A stretch of 6,211 bases of DNA from DATCVA01 sp036567205 (lineage in GTDB: Bacteria > Pseudomonadota > Gammaproteobacteria > Burkholderiales > Burkholderiaceae_B), in contig DATCVA010000228.1 of NCBI GenBank assembly GCA_036567205.1, forward strand, positions 1 to 6,211. Direction: 5' to 3'. A model generated the notes under the pieces. The model had not been told where the DNA came from and ran no database searches. It saw only the letters and a list, made by a program, of their open reading frames with translations. This document shows, in pieces, positions 1 through 5,109 of this stretch. Every line of letters starts with the position of its first letter. Positions within the stretch are counted from its first letter, which is position 1. The position numbers and the translations under genes are program-made.

Positions 1-135
1 GGGCACCGGAAGTTTTCCGGCAGGATTGAGGCGCAGGAAATTGGGTTGGCGGTTTTCGCCGGCCAGTAAGTTGACGAGCGCAAACTCGAACTGCGCATCA
101 AGCTCTTGAAGGGCCCTTCGCGCCGACACGTTGCG
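1..135 (-). pseudogene. Glutathione S-transferase N-terminal fragment, 5' broken, runs off left edge
   Basis: Read leftward, this frame gives about 45 residues with the signature of the GST thioredoxin-fold domain. An alanine/leucine-rich helix (RRALQELDAQFEF) is followed by a strand and then NRQPNFLRLNPAGKLPVP, which matches the family's 'P-x-(F/Y)-L-x-x-N-P-x-G-K-(V/I/L)-P' turn carrying the conserved cis-proline. GSTs conjugate glutathione or act as related thiol enzymes in the cytoplasm. An in-frame TGA at 136-138 closes the frame before the first beta strand, and no ATG or first strand (normally about 12 residues earlier) appears in any frame just upstream. The gene is therefore probably 5'-truncated or frameshifted near 136. 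The C-terminal domain would lie outside the window. Assignment to the GST fold is fairly sure; the pseudogene status is inference. Confidence 0.6.
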
Positions 136-295
136 TCAGGCATGCCATGGGGTTCGCCAGCGAGGTTGATAGTGGCGGGGGGTGTCGTTGCTTGGGCGCT
201 GTTCGTAACGGTTTTGCCCGGCACGGGACGCAGGCTAAGGGCCAGCGCCGTGACGGTTTGGTCGAGCATGACGAAGAGCTCTTGCACGCGTTCGC

Positions 296-472
296 TTATC
301 CGCGCATACCTTCATCGTCTTGAGACAGGTTTTCGTTCTTCGTATGCAGCGACATCATAGGCGGTTGATGCAGACGGGCGCGCTCTTGCGCCAGCCGTGT
401 TTCGATTGAAACGGTGTACTGCTTGACTTTCCAGTTGCGGTAGGGTGACGGGGTTTGTTTGGGCGCAAGCAT
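296..472 (-). CDS. Small hypothetical protein (58 aa), possibly the first part of a frameshifted gene
   Basis: I do not recognise this protein. The start at 472 is chosen because GGAG lies six bases before the ATG (479-482), a better site than the upstream ATG at 520. The product is basic and polar, with a central arginine/glutamine-rich stretch (ETRLAQERARLHQ) and an acidic end, and has no membrane segment or signal peptide. It stops at TAA 296-298. A +1 shift exactly there enters a frame (from 299 leftward) that begins ISERVQELFVMLDQTVTALAL, which looks like a helical coding sequence, so the annotated stop may be a frameshift scar in a longer gene. It is followed by the GST relic, so the whole stretch from 1 to 472 may be decayed DNA. 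Confidence 0.3.
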   Translation of the reverse strand: MLAPKQTPSPYRNWKVKQYTVSIETRLAQERARLHQPPMMSLHTKNENLSQDDEGMRG

Positions 473-679
473 GTCAGACTCCGAATAAGCAGAACTAGTT
501 AAACGCGATCCAATGGGCAAGAAATTTGATTGCCGCGCTGGTCAGCGTTGAAAAAAAGCATGATTGCATACTCAGGTTTCAATTTTGCTACTGAATTTTC
601 TGACGGGTGATGAGCCTAGTGTGGATGCGCGGCGCCTTCCGAATACTGCACGGCGTAGGGAAAGCAACGCGCAGCCTGA
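473..679. other. Intergenic stretch with no convincing gene
   Basis: This gap lies between the dioxygenase stop and the start of the small frame at 472. Open frames here (for example 564-821 plus) are the antisense of the dioxygenase or lack a ribosome-binding site. I see a short palindrome at 676-685 (cctgatcagg) overlapping the dioxygenase stop. I see no hairpin with a following T-tract on the minus strand, so the dioxygenase terminator is not evident. Nothing else can be supported. Confidence 0.4.
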
Positions 680-1492
680 TCAGGACTGCTTGATGCCACC
701 GAACTCATACGAGGCCATCGGCACTTCCATTACATGGTCGATGAACACCGTTCGGCCCACGTCTTCACCCGCTGCGCCGGCCACCACCATCAAGGGTAAT
801 AAATGGTCTTCCTGTGGATGAGCAAGCCGCGCGCCGGGCGCCGTTTCCCAACGCACCAGCATCTGGTTTCGAGCGGCGGCGTCCTCTTGCACGATGGCCG
901 TATTCAAATACGCTTCGAATGCTTCGGCAATCGGCGTGGACTCAGTGCGCCTGAAACCTCGCATGTTGTGGTAGGTAAGGCCGCTGCCAATAATAAGCAC
1001 GCCCTCGTCGCGCAATGGGGCAAGCGCCTGCCCGACCCGGATGTGTTCTTCGGGGTCGTAGCCGGACTTGAGGGACAGCATGACGATGGGCACATCAGCC
1101 TGGGGGTACATCAAGCCTAGCGGCACAAACGTACCGTGGTCGAAGCCGCGGGATGCGTCTTCGCGGGGGCTGAGTGCTGCTTCGGCCAGCAATGTTTTTA
1201 CGCGGGCTGCCAACGCCGGCGAGCCGGGCGCCGGGTATTTAATATGGTAGGTATGTTCCGGGAAGCCGTAGTAGTCGTACTCCATGGACGGCTGTTGCGC
1301 CGTCGAAACGGTGAAGTCCTGGACTTCCCAGTGGCCTGATATGACCAGTACGGCTTTGGGCTTGCTGGGCAAGCGAGCCGGCAGCGCGCTGAACTCACGC
1401 GCTGTCTTGGCATACATTTGCTTCATGCCGTCCACATAGGGCCAGGGTCCCCCGCCGTGGGAGACAAAATACACGGGATATCTCGTCGTCAT
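680..1492 (-). CDS. LigB/DODA-family extradiol ring-cleavage dioxygenase, 270 aa
   Basis: This is a class III extradiol dioxygenase-like enzyme of the LigB superfamily, closest in layout to bacterial 4,5-DOPA dioxygenase (YgiD-type) proteins. The family uses a single non-haem metal to open catechol-type rings in the cytoplasm. Visible family hallmarks are H12 in SHGGGPWP, H53 in ISGHWE, H118 in FDHGTFVPL, H174 in GSGLTYHN and the H224-P-Q-E-D-H229 motif before LLPL. H12, H53 and H174 are the likely metal ligands and H118 a likely catalytic base. Length matches the family's usual 260-280 residues. I start at 1492, not at the upstream in-frame ATG 1651, because GAAAGAGAGAG precedes ATG 1492 and the residues before it do not resemble the family. 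It is divergent from the LysR gene, which suggests regulation by it. The true substrate cannot be told from sequence. Confidence 0.88.
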   Translation of the reverse strand: MTTRYPVYFVSHGGGPWPYVDGMKQMYAKTAREFSALPARLPSKPKAVLVISGHWEVQDFTVSTAQQPSMEYDYYGFPEHTYHIKYPAPGSPALAARVKTLLAEAALSPREDASRGFDHGTFVPLGLMYPQADVPIVMLSLKSGYDPEEHIRVGQALAPLRDEGVLIIGSGLTYHNMRGFRRTESTPIAEAFEAYLNTAIVQEDAAARNQMLVRWETAPGARLAHPQEDHLLPLMVVAGAAGEDVGRTVFIDHVMEVPMASYEFGGIKQS

Positions 1493-1650
1493 TTCTGCTC
1501 TCTCTTTCAATAAGGCCATATCATTAACACAAAAAGCGTGGATAGCGGGCCAGTTGCCGGCGTCGCCGGTTGTCATAACTTGACTGTACCGTTGTTGGTC
1601 GATCTTAAATAGGTGACAATATCGACATCTTTGTTCCTGGAAAAGCAACA
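1493..1650. promoter_or_regulatory. Divergent control region of the dioxygenase and LysR genes
   Basis: This 158-bp region separates two divergent start codons, the usual site for LysR autoregulation and target activation. TTGTCA (1570-1575) and TGACAA (1614-1619) form a perfect 6-bp inverted repeat with 38 bp between the arms, a spacing that could hold two dimers of a tetrameric LysR protein. TTGACT at 1580-1585 followed by TCTTAA (17-bp spacer) or TTAAAT (19-bp spacer) is a possible plus-strand promoter for the LysR gene. The minus-strand promoter is unclear. Operator and promoter roles are inferred. Confidence 0.4.
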
Positions 1651-2541
1651 ATGAGCAAACTTAAAGCTATGTCAATGTTCGTCCGGGTTGCGGAACTGGG
1701 CAGTTTTTCAGCCGCCGCGCGGCAGCAGGGCATTGCCCGGTCTATTGTTACGCGCCACATCGCGCAGCTGGAAGATGCCGTTGGAATCAAGCTTATAACC
1801 CGTAGCACGCGGCGCTTGACGTTGACGTCGGCCGGAAGCGCGTATCTGGAGAAATGCCGGGAAATTCTTGATTTGATCGAGTCGGCGGAAACTGAACTCG
1901 CTCAAGAGCATCAGACTTTGCGTGGCGCTGTGCGAGTCAGCCTTCCCCTGAGCTATGGCATAAAGCGCCTGGCGCCTCTTTTGCTGGATTTTGCGGAACA
2001 GCACCCGGAAGTGCGCCTGGAAATGAACTACAACGATCGGCAGGTCGACCTGATCGAAGAGGGCGTGGACCTGGCGATACGCGTCACCCGGCGCCTGGCC
2101 GACAGCGACATCGTCCGAAGGATAGGAACCGTGCGCCTGCTGGTTGCGGCATCGCCGGCGTATTTGGCTCGCCATGGCGAGCCGCGCCATCCCGCCGAGC
2201 TGCTTGATCACGATTGTCTTAGCTATACCGCAAGCAGCAACCTGGATGTGTGGCAGCTCCTTGTCGATGGCGTGCCTGCGGAGTTTTCGGTGCGTGCGCG
2301 CCTTCACTCAAACAATGGGGACGTATTGAACCAGGCGGCGGTCAGGGGCATGGGCATTACCTACCAACCCGATTTCATTGTGGCCGACAGCATCAAGGCA
2401 GGATGTGTCAAGCCCATTTTGACCGATTATCCTCCACCCGAACTGGGCGTTTATGTAATGTTGCCCAGTAATCGGCAGATACCTTATCGGGTGCGCGTCC
2501 TTATCGACTTCCTTGCCAGTCGGCTGCGCCGCGACGGCTAG
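1651..2541 (+). CDS. LysR-family transcriptional regulator, 296 aa
   Basis: This is a one-component DNA-binding regulator. Residues 1-60 form the winged helix-turn-helix typical of LysR proteins (MFVRVAELGSFSAAARQQGI, then an R-x-I-x-x-LE recognition helix and RSTRRLTLT), followed by a linker helix to about residue 88. The rest is the periplasmic-binding-protein-like effector domain with the usual RVSLPLSYG, DLAIRV and LLVAASPAYLARHG segments. Length is standard. The start is supported by GGAAAAG about 6-12 bases upstream. The protein lies head-to-head with the dioxygenase, so it most likely controls that gene and itself; the inducer is unknown. A weak hairpin with CAGG/CCTG arms (2547-2576) followed by six T (2577-2582) may end its transcript. 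Confidence 0.95.
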   Translation: MSKLKAMSMFVRVAELGSFSAAARQQGIARSIVTRHIAQLEDAVGIKLITRSTRRLTLTSAGSAYLEKCREILDLIESAETELAQEHQTLRGAVRVSLPLSYGIKRLAPLLLDFAEQHPEVRLEMNYNDRQVDLIEEGVDLAIRVTRRLADSDIVRRIGTVRLLVAASPAYLARHGEPRHPAELLDHDCLSYTASSNLDVWQLLVDGVPAEFSVRARLHSNNGDVLNQAAVRGMGITYQPDFIVADSIKAGCVKPILTDYPPPELGVYVMLPSNRQIPYRVRVLIDFLASRLRRDG

Positions 2542-2591
2542 TACAGCAGGCAAATTGATTTTGCGGAGCAACCCTGTTTTTTCGGAGCAAG

Positions 2592-2620
2592 AAAAAGCCC
2601 CTCGATCTCTCGAAGGGCTT
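2592..2620 (-). terminator. Rho-independent terminator, minus strand (probable original tRNA-Met terminator)
   Basis: Arms 2595-2605 and 2610-2620 form an 11-bp stem with one C-A mismatch (2601/2614) and a TCTC loop. The A-run at 2592-2596 gives a T-tract for a minus-strand transcript. It lies 8 bases beyond the 18-nt tRNA 3' copy at 2629-2646, the position expected for the terminator of the tRNA before an element separated them. It could also slow LysR readthrough, but lacks a plus-strand T-tract. Confidence 0.7.
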
Positions 2621-2628
2621 GTAATGCT

Positions 2629-2646
2629 TGGTGGCGCATCCCTGAT
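2629..2646 (-). repeat. att-like direct repeat: displaced 3' end of tRNA-Met
   Basis: The sequence TGGTGGCGCATCCCTGAT is identical over 18 bases to 5110-5127 inside the intact tRNA. Read on the minus strand it comprises the last two T-loop bases, the 3' strand of the T-stem, the 3' acceptor strand, the discriminator A and CCA. Identity stops abruptly on both sides. Such a partial tRNA copy is the normal scar of tyrosine-recombinase integration at a tRNA 3' end. Confidence 0.85.
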
Positions 2647-2858
2647 GCTGGAGTTTTTCCCGATGTTGTGAAAAATACGCATTATTCTCAACGCTTTACA
2701 AGCTGCTTGCTGGCAGTGTAGCAGTGGGGTGTACCAGACTTCAAGCGAAAATGATTACGAAATTGTTAGGTAGAAATACCCTCCTTGCTTGGCTAGTATG
2801 CGCATATAATGTATTTTGAAAGGTGCGCATGTTTGCACTATTGAACAGGGAGAGTGTC
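2647..2858 (+). promoter_or_regulatory. ccdAB promoter and putative operator
   Basis: A perfect TATAAT lies at 2805-2810, with a poor -35 candidate TCCTTG at 2782-2787 (17-bp spacer). The heptamer TGCGCAT occurs twice, at 2799-2805 (inside the palindrome ATGCGCAT, touching the -10 box) and at 2824-2830, 25 bp apart and flanking the expected start of transcription. Paired sites over the promoter suit autorepression by a ribbon-helix-helix CcdA/CcdB complex, but this is inference. The rest of the stretch holds no gene that I can support. Confidence 0.5.
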
Positions 2859-3107
2859 ATGCTGACCGTCAACCATCCCCGCAGTGCTCCTAGGCGTGCC
2901 ACGAATGTGTCACTGCCCGATGACCTGCTTTCCGAGGCGAAGGCCTTGAAAATTAATATCTCACAGGCCGCTGAAGCTGGTGTTGCCCAAGCCGTCGCAC
3001 GCACGCGCAGCGAGCGCTGGCTTGCCGAGAACCAGGAAGCCATTGAGAGCTCCAACGCTTTTGTTGAAAAACACGGTCTTCCCCTGGCAAAGTACCGGAT
3101 GTTCTGA
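2859..3107 (+). CDS. ccdA: CcdA-family type II antitoxin, 82 aa
   Basis: This is the antitoxin of a CcdAB pair. It binds and neutralises the gyrase poison CcdB and, with it, represses the operon. Residues 14-20 (ATNVSLP) form the DNA-binding beta strand and about 21-50 the two helices of the ribbon-helix-helix fold. Residues 51-82 (from SERWLAENQEAIESSN to a C-terminal RMF) are the flexible toxin-binding tail, with the W/N-rich pattern seen across CcdA homologues. I start at 2859 because AGGGAGAG (2847-2854) precedes it; a GTG at 2823 in the same frame has no such site. Its TGA overlaps the ccdB ATG by one base (TGATG), implying translational coupling. Its length is close to the usual 70-80 residues. 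It looks intact. Confidence 0.88.
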   Translation: MLTVNHPRSAPRRATNVSLPDDLLSEAKALKINISQAAEAGVAQAVARTRSERWLAENQEAIESSNAFVEKHGLPLAKYRMF

Positions 3108-3406
3108 TGAGTCGCTACGACGTTTACGCGAACCCGTCAGGCCATGGGTATCTTCTTGATGTCCAGGCGGACATCCTGCAGCCGCTAAATACAAAGGCTG
3201 TTGTGCCACTGGTACCCTTAAGTGAAGCGCCCAAGCCGGCGAAGACACTTAACCCTGTTTTCGACATACATGATGAGCTGCACGTGATGGTGACGCAATA
3301 TATCGCTGCAGTTCCGGTCAGTGAGCTACAGAACCCGGTGTGCAGTCTCCGACAGCGGCACGACGATATTGTGGGTGCCATTGACTTTTTGTTTCATGGA
3401 TTCTGA
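3107..3406 (+). CDS. ccdB: CcdB-family gyrase-poison toxin, 99 aa
   Basis: The protein follows F-plasmid CcdB along its length: an N-terminal strand YDVYANP, then LLDVQADIL, VVPLVPL, LNPVFDI, VMVTQYIAAVPVSEL, and a C-terminal helix RQRHDDIVGAIDFLFHGF. CcdB traps DNA gyrase (GyrA) on cleaved DNA in the cytoplasm. In the F protein the last three residues (W-G-I) are essential for poisoning. Here they are H-G-F, a substitution common among chromosomal homologues, so activity cannot be assumed. Length is that of the family (about 100). It is coupled to ccdA by a one-base overlap. Twenty bases after its stop lies the start of a Phd-like antitoxin stub, which may once have formed part of the same transcript. 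Confidence 0.88.
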   Translation: MSRYDVYANPSGHGYLLDVQADILQPLNTKAVVPLVPLSEAPKPAKTLNPVFDIHDELHVMVTQYIAAVPVSELQNPVCSLRQRHDDIVGAIDFLFHGF

Positions 3407-3426
3407 CTTGTCAAGAGCTGGAGGCC

Positions 3427-3507
3427 ATGCGTGTTATCGATATCGCTTACGCAGTGTCTTTGCTCGAAGTACTAGTCAGTGGGTTTCAGCGGATTTACCT
3501 CATGTAG
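3427..3507 (+). pseudogene. 5' stub of a Phd-like antitoxin gene
   Basis: ATG at 3427 follows GGAGG (3420-3424). The first 16 codons (MRVIDIAYAVSLLEVL) parallel the start of the second copy at 4217 (MRTIDIVHVAPLFEEL) and the usual opening of Phd/YefM antitoxins. Similarity ends near 3474, exactly where the opposite-strand JAMM gene stops (3472), and a TAG follows at 3505. It therefore looks like the beginning of an antitoxin cut off by insertion or recombination. It overlaps the 3' end of the JAMM gene by 36 bases. Confidence 0.6.
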
Positions 3508-3960
3508 TGATGCGCCATCATGTACCCATATGGCTAGCCCGGATGGAAACGGAGCCGTGCCGATGATGGTGAATATGATGCCGCTTAACTGCTTTTTGGC
3601 CGCAATGGCATAGTCTGCGGCGAGTTCTAAATCCTCCTGCGATGGGGATGGCACCGGCTCCGGATGTGAATGCCATAGCCCGATGCAGTGCAGTCCCTTG
3701 GAGAACATCCTCTTGCGCTCAGCCATTGCTGTGCTGGCAACAAACTGAACTCGTGCCCGTCGGGACCATGCTGGCTTCAACAGCGTGGCTTCGTCGATGA
3801 CGATGGTGTCGGTGGTAAGGTCTCGCGAGTACAGCTGACCCACAGATTCCTTTGCGTTCCAGGCACATTGGGTGTGCTGAGAGAGAAACAGGGCAATGTG
3901 TCCAGGAATTTCCAGCTTCCAGCGTGCCCGGGCAACTTGGTATTGGAGGGCCTCGCTCAT
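3472..3960 (-). CDS. JAB/MPN-domain (JAMM) isopeptidase-like protein, 162 aa
   Basis: This is a zinc metalloprotease-fold protein of the Mov34/MPN/PAD-1 class. The complete JAMM signature is visible: catalytic E38 (KESVGQL) and the zinc motif H97-S-H99-x7-S107-x2-D110 in LWHSHPEPVPSPSQED. Length (about 160) and the W-H-(S/T)-H-P-E form resemble bacterial stand-alone JAB proteins, such as those of type II CBASS (Cap3) and Bil systems, which cleave ubiquitin-like conjugates. No partner (ThiF/E1, E2, cyclase or ubiquitin-like protein) is present here, so the substrate is unknown. I start at 3960: family-like sequence begins there, and the ATG overlaps a TGA of an upstream frame (ATGA). The frame remains open to 4068 but that extension is not family-like. 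No promoter is visible. It converges with ccdAB. Confidence 0.85.
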   Translation of the reverse strand: MSEALQYQVARARWKLEIPGHIALFLSQHTQCAWNAKESVGQLYSRDLTTDTIVIDEATLLKPAWSRRARVQFVASTAMAERKRMFSKGLHCIGLWHSHPEPVPSPSQEDLELAADYAIAAKKQLSGIIFTIIGTAPFPSGLAIWVHDGASLHEVNPLKPTD

Positions 3961-4062
3961 GGTGCGCCCATGACTGAGCGGTAGTCTCTGGTTCGCATGA
4001 CAGAATCGTAGCGGGAACCGTCCAGGGGCACGATGGCGCGCAGAGGGACCTGGCCTGAAGGG
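3957..4062 (-). pseudogene. C-terminal remnant of an unidentified gene coupled to the JAMM gene
   Basis: In a frame different from the JAMM gene, the minus strand reads about 35 residues ending RAIVPLDGSRYDSVMRTRDY and then RSVMGAP, with its TGA (3957-3959) overlapping the JAMM ATG as ATGA. Such overlaps mark translationally coupled operon neighbours. Upstream, the frame runs into sequence resembling ccdB (from about 4063), so the rest of the gene is missing. I cannot identify the family. That it is a genuine coding end, and not chance, is inference from the overlap alone. Confidence 0.35.
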
Positions 4063-4197
4063 CCGCATGACAATGGTGAAGGCACCCGTTACATAGATAG
4101 CCGCCGTTCCGGCTAGGAACTAAAAAGCGCGACATTCAGTCTTCAGTAGCGACACGATGAAATCATCGCGCCATCGACTTTTTTCATGGGTTCTGAG
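4063..4197 (+). pseudogene. Relic of a second ccdB, 3' part, frameshifted
   Basis: This stretch aligns by eye with 3282-3406 of the intact ccdB, 790 bases away. Matching blocks include ATGGTGA, the IAAVP coding segment (4090-4104), the CGACACGATGAAATCATC block encoding RHDEII, and the final IDF-FHGF and stop (4173-4195). It is broken by an in-frame TAA (after ATAGCCGCCGTTCCGGCTAGGAAC) and a missing base near 4170. No start, promoter or antitoxin partner is present, so no toxin can be made. Confidence 0.65.
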
Positions 4198-4216
4198 TTA
4201 GCAATAGGAGGGCGCC

Positions 4217-4490
4217 ATGCGCACCATCGATATTGTCCACGTAGCGCCTTTGTTCGAAGAGCTACTCCGTAGTCTGGAGAAAGGGCGGGAAGATGAGGCC
4301 GTTACATTCGAAAATGAGCGTCCGTTGCGAAGCTTGTGCCCATCGGGTCCTCCAGCCGCATCGGAGTAGCAAGGCAAGTTTGAGGCGCCGGGCGACCCTT
4401 CTGGTATTGAACGCTCAAGTGCAGTCGCTCTTCGAAGAAGATGGCTTGACCGATGTACCGCTACCGGCCGTCTGCCATAGCAGCCAATAA
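4217..4490 (+). pseudogene. Phd/YefM-like antitoxin pseudogene with several frameshifts
   Basis: AGGAGGG (4206-4212) precedes ATG 4217. The first frame reads MRTIDIVHVAPLFEELLRSL and continues EKGRE...VTFENE, the classic N-terminal half of a Phd antitoxin (DNA-binding, neutralises Doc or PIN toxins). The next expected motif, ASVAKLVPIGSSSRIGVAR, lies in another frame from 4318. KFEAPGD then resumes the first frame at 4376, and NAQVQSLFEEDGL lies in the third frame near 4410-4450. At least three indels are therefore needed. Read straight, the protein stops at TAG 4367-4369 after 50 residues, keeping only the N-terminal region. No toxin gene follows. Confidence 0.7.
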
Positions 4491-4533
4491 AAATTATCAA
4501 AAAAATAGTAAAGATAATAAAAAAACTTTTAGC
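4488..4533. other. AT-rich block next to the integrase remnant
   Basis: About 45 bases consist almost only of A and T on the plus strand, with A-runs of five to seven. It separates the Phd pseudogene from the broken end of the integrase relic. It could be a deletion junction or a former promoter or binding region. I see no defined site in it. Confidence 0.4.
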
Positions 4534-4866
4534 TCAGTGCTTAAGCAGCGTCAGAATCATCGAACGCTCCAGTGGAGCGGTCAGCGCCTCTGGGTCGTTG
4601 AGGTTGTTTTGTAGTGCTTGTAGCCGCGCGGGCAGGGCATGCTTGACGCTTTCATATTCATCTTCGGCTTCTATGAGCAGTTTGTCCACGACGTTCGCAG
4701 CCATGCGACAGCGCTGGGTGGCGTCCCGAAGGGCTGAGGTTTGTAAAGAGAAGCGGATTTCGTGGCGGCCAATCGACGCCCGTAAGCGTTTCGGAACGCT
4801 GCGCCTAAATCAGTATTGGCTCGATTCCGGGTGGGTAGAAAGGTAGGGCGTATTGTTTAACGACAT
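4534..4866 (-). pseudogene. Tyrosine recombinase (phage integrase) remnant, N-terminal part only, with internal TGA
   Basis: Read from ATG 4866 (AGGAAA at 4874-4879, seven bases away), the 110 codons begin MSLNNTPYLSTHPESSQY, then TGA at codon 19 (4810-4812). They continue FRRSVPKRLRASIGRHEIR and a SL-x-T-x-x-x-x-x-A helix that closes like the N-terminal arm/SAM-like region of tRNA-targeting integrases (pattern 'YYFRRxVPxxLRxxIGxxEIRxSLxT'). The TGA sits where such proteins usually carry an aromatic residue, so TGG to TGA (Trp) is the simplest explanation. The frame ends at TGA 4534-4536, and the catalytic domain with its R-H-R-Y residues is absent. The relic lies 243 bases from the tRNA, on the same strand, as expected for the integrase of an element inserted there. 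It is non-functional as read. Confidence 0.75.
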
Positions 4867-5066
4867 GTTGAAATTTCCTGTGGCTATACGTTCAATGTCG
4901 CGGGTTGTTGGGCGGTGTATGTACCAGCCTTCTGTACCAACTACTTCGTCTAGCAACTTGTCGTTAATCCTAAAATGGAAGCCACTTTAGATGAAAATTC
5001 CGTGGCGTGACTTCCAAAGGTTAGGCAGGCGGTGCATGAACGGATCACTAACCGGATCACCAAAAG
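4867..5066. promoter_or_regulatory. Probable former integrase control and attachment-flank region
   Basis: This region between the integrase start and the tRNA terminator has no open frame that I trust. It contains a direct repeat CGGATCAC at 5041-5048 and 5053-5060 (12-bp period) and an inverted pair TGGAAG (near 4977) with CTTCCA (near 5020). Repeats in this position can be arm-type integrase or excisionase sites. That role is inferred from position only. Confidence 0.3.
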
Positions 5067-5103
5067 AAAAAACCCTTGATTTCTTCAATGAAATCAAGGG
5101 TTT
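5067..5103 (-). terminator. Rho-independent terminator of tRNA-Met (minus strand), probably element-borne
   Basis: Arms 5070-5083 and 5090-5103 form a perfect 14-bp stem with a TTCAAT loop. The A-rich run at 5062-5072 gives a strong T-tract on the minus strand. It begins six bases after the tRNA CCA. It lies on the islet side of the 18-bp repeat, so it came with the element or arose there. The displaced terminator at 2592-2620 has an unrelated sequence. Confidence 0.85.
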
Positions 5104-5109
5104 AAATAC

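Noticed and set aside
106..360. Plus-strand open frame of 84 codons
   Set aside because: It is antisense to the GST relic and the shifted minus-strand frame, with no ribosome-binding site.
1492..1651. N-terminal extension of the dioxygenase to ATG 1651
   Set aside because: It would overlap the LysR start, lacks family-like residues, and the internal ATG at 1492 has a good purine-rich ribosome-binding site.
1708..2307. Long minus-strand open frame (199 codons) inside the LysR gene
   Set aside because: It is antisense to a clear LysR coding sequence, has no ribosome-binding site and no recognisable motif.
3472..3960. A complete CBASS or Bil antiphage system around the JAMM gene
   Set aside because: No cyclase, effector, E1, E2 or ubiquitin-like gene is present in the window; only the protease remains.
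3719..4135. Minus-strand open frame of 138 codons over the JAMM gene
   Set aside because: It overlaps the JAMM coding region in another frame; its Cys/Pro/Ser-rich composition is typical of a shadow frame, while the JAMM frame has complete catalytic motifs.
4198..4500. Minus-strand open frame of 100 codons
   Set aside because: It is antisense to the Phd antitoxin relic, whose motifs are recognisable on the plus strand.
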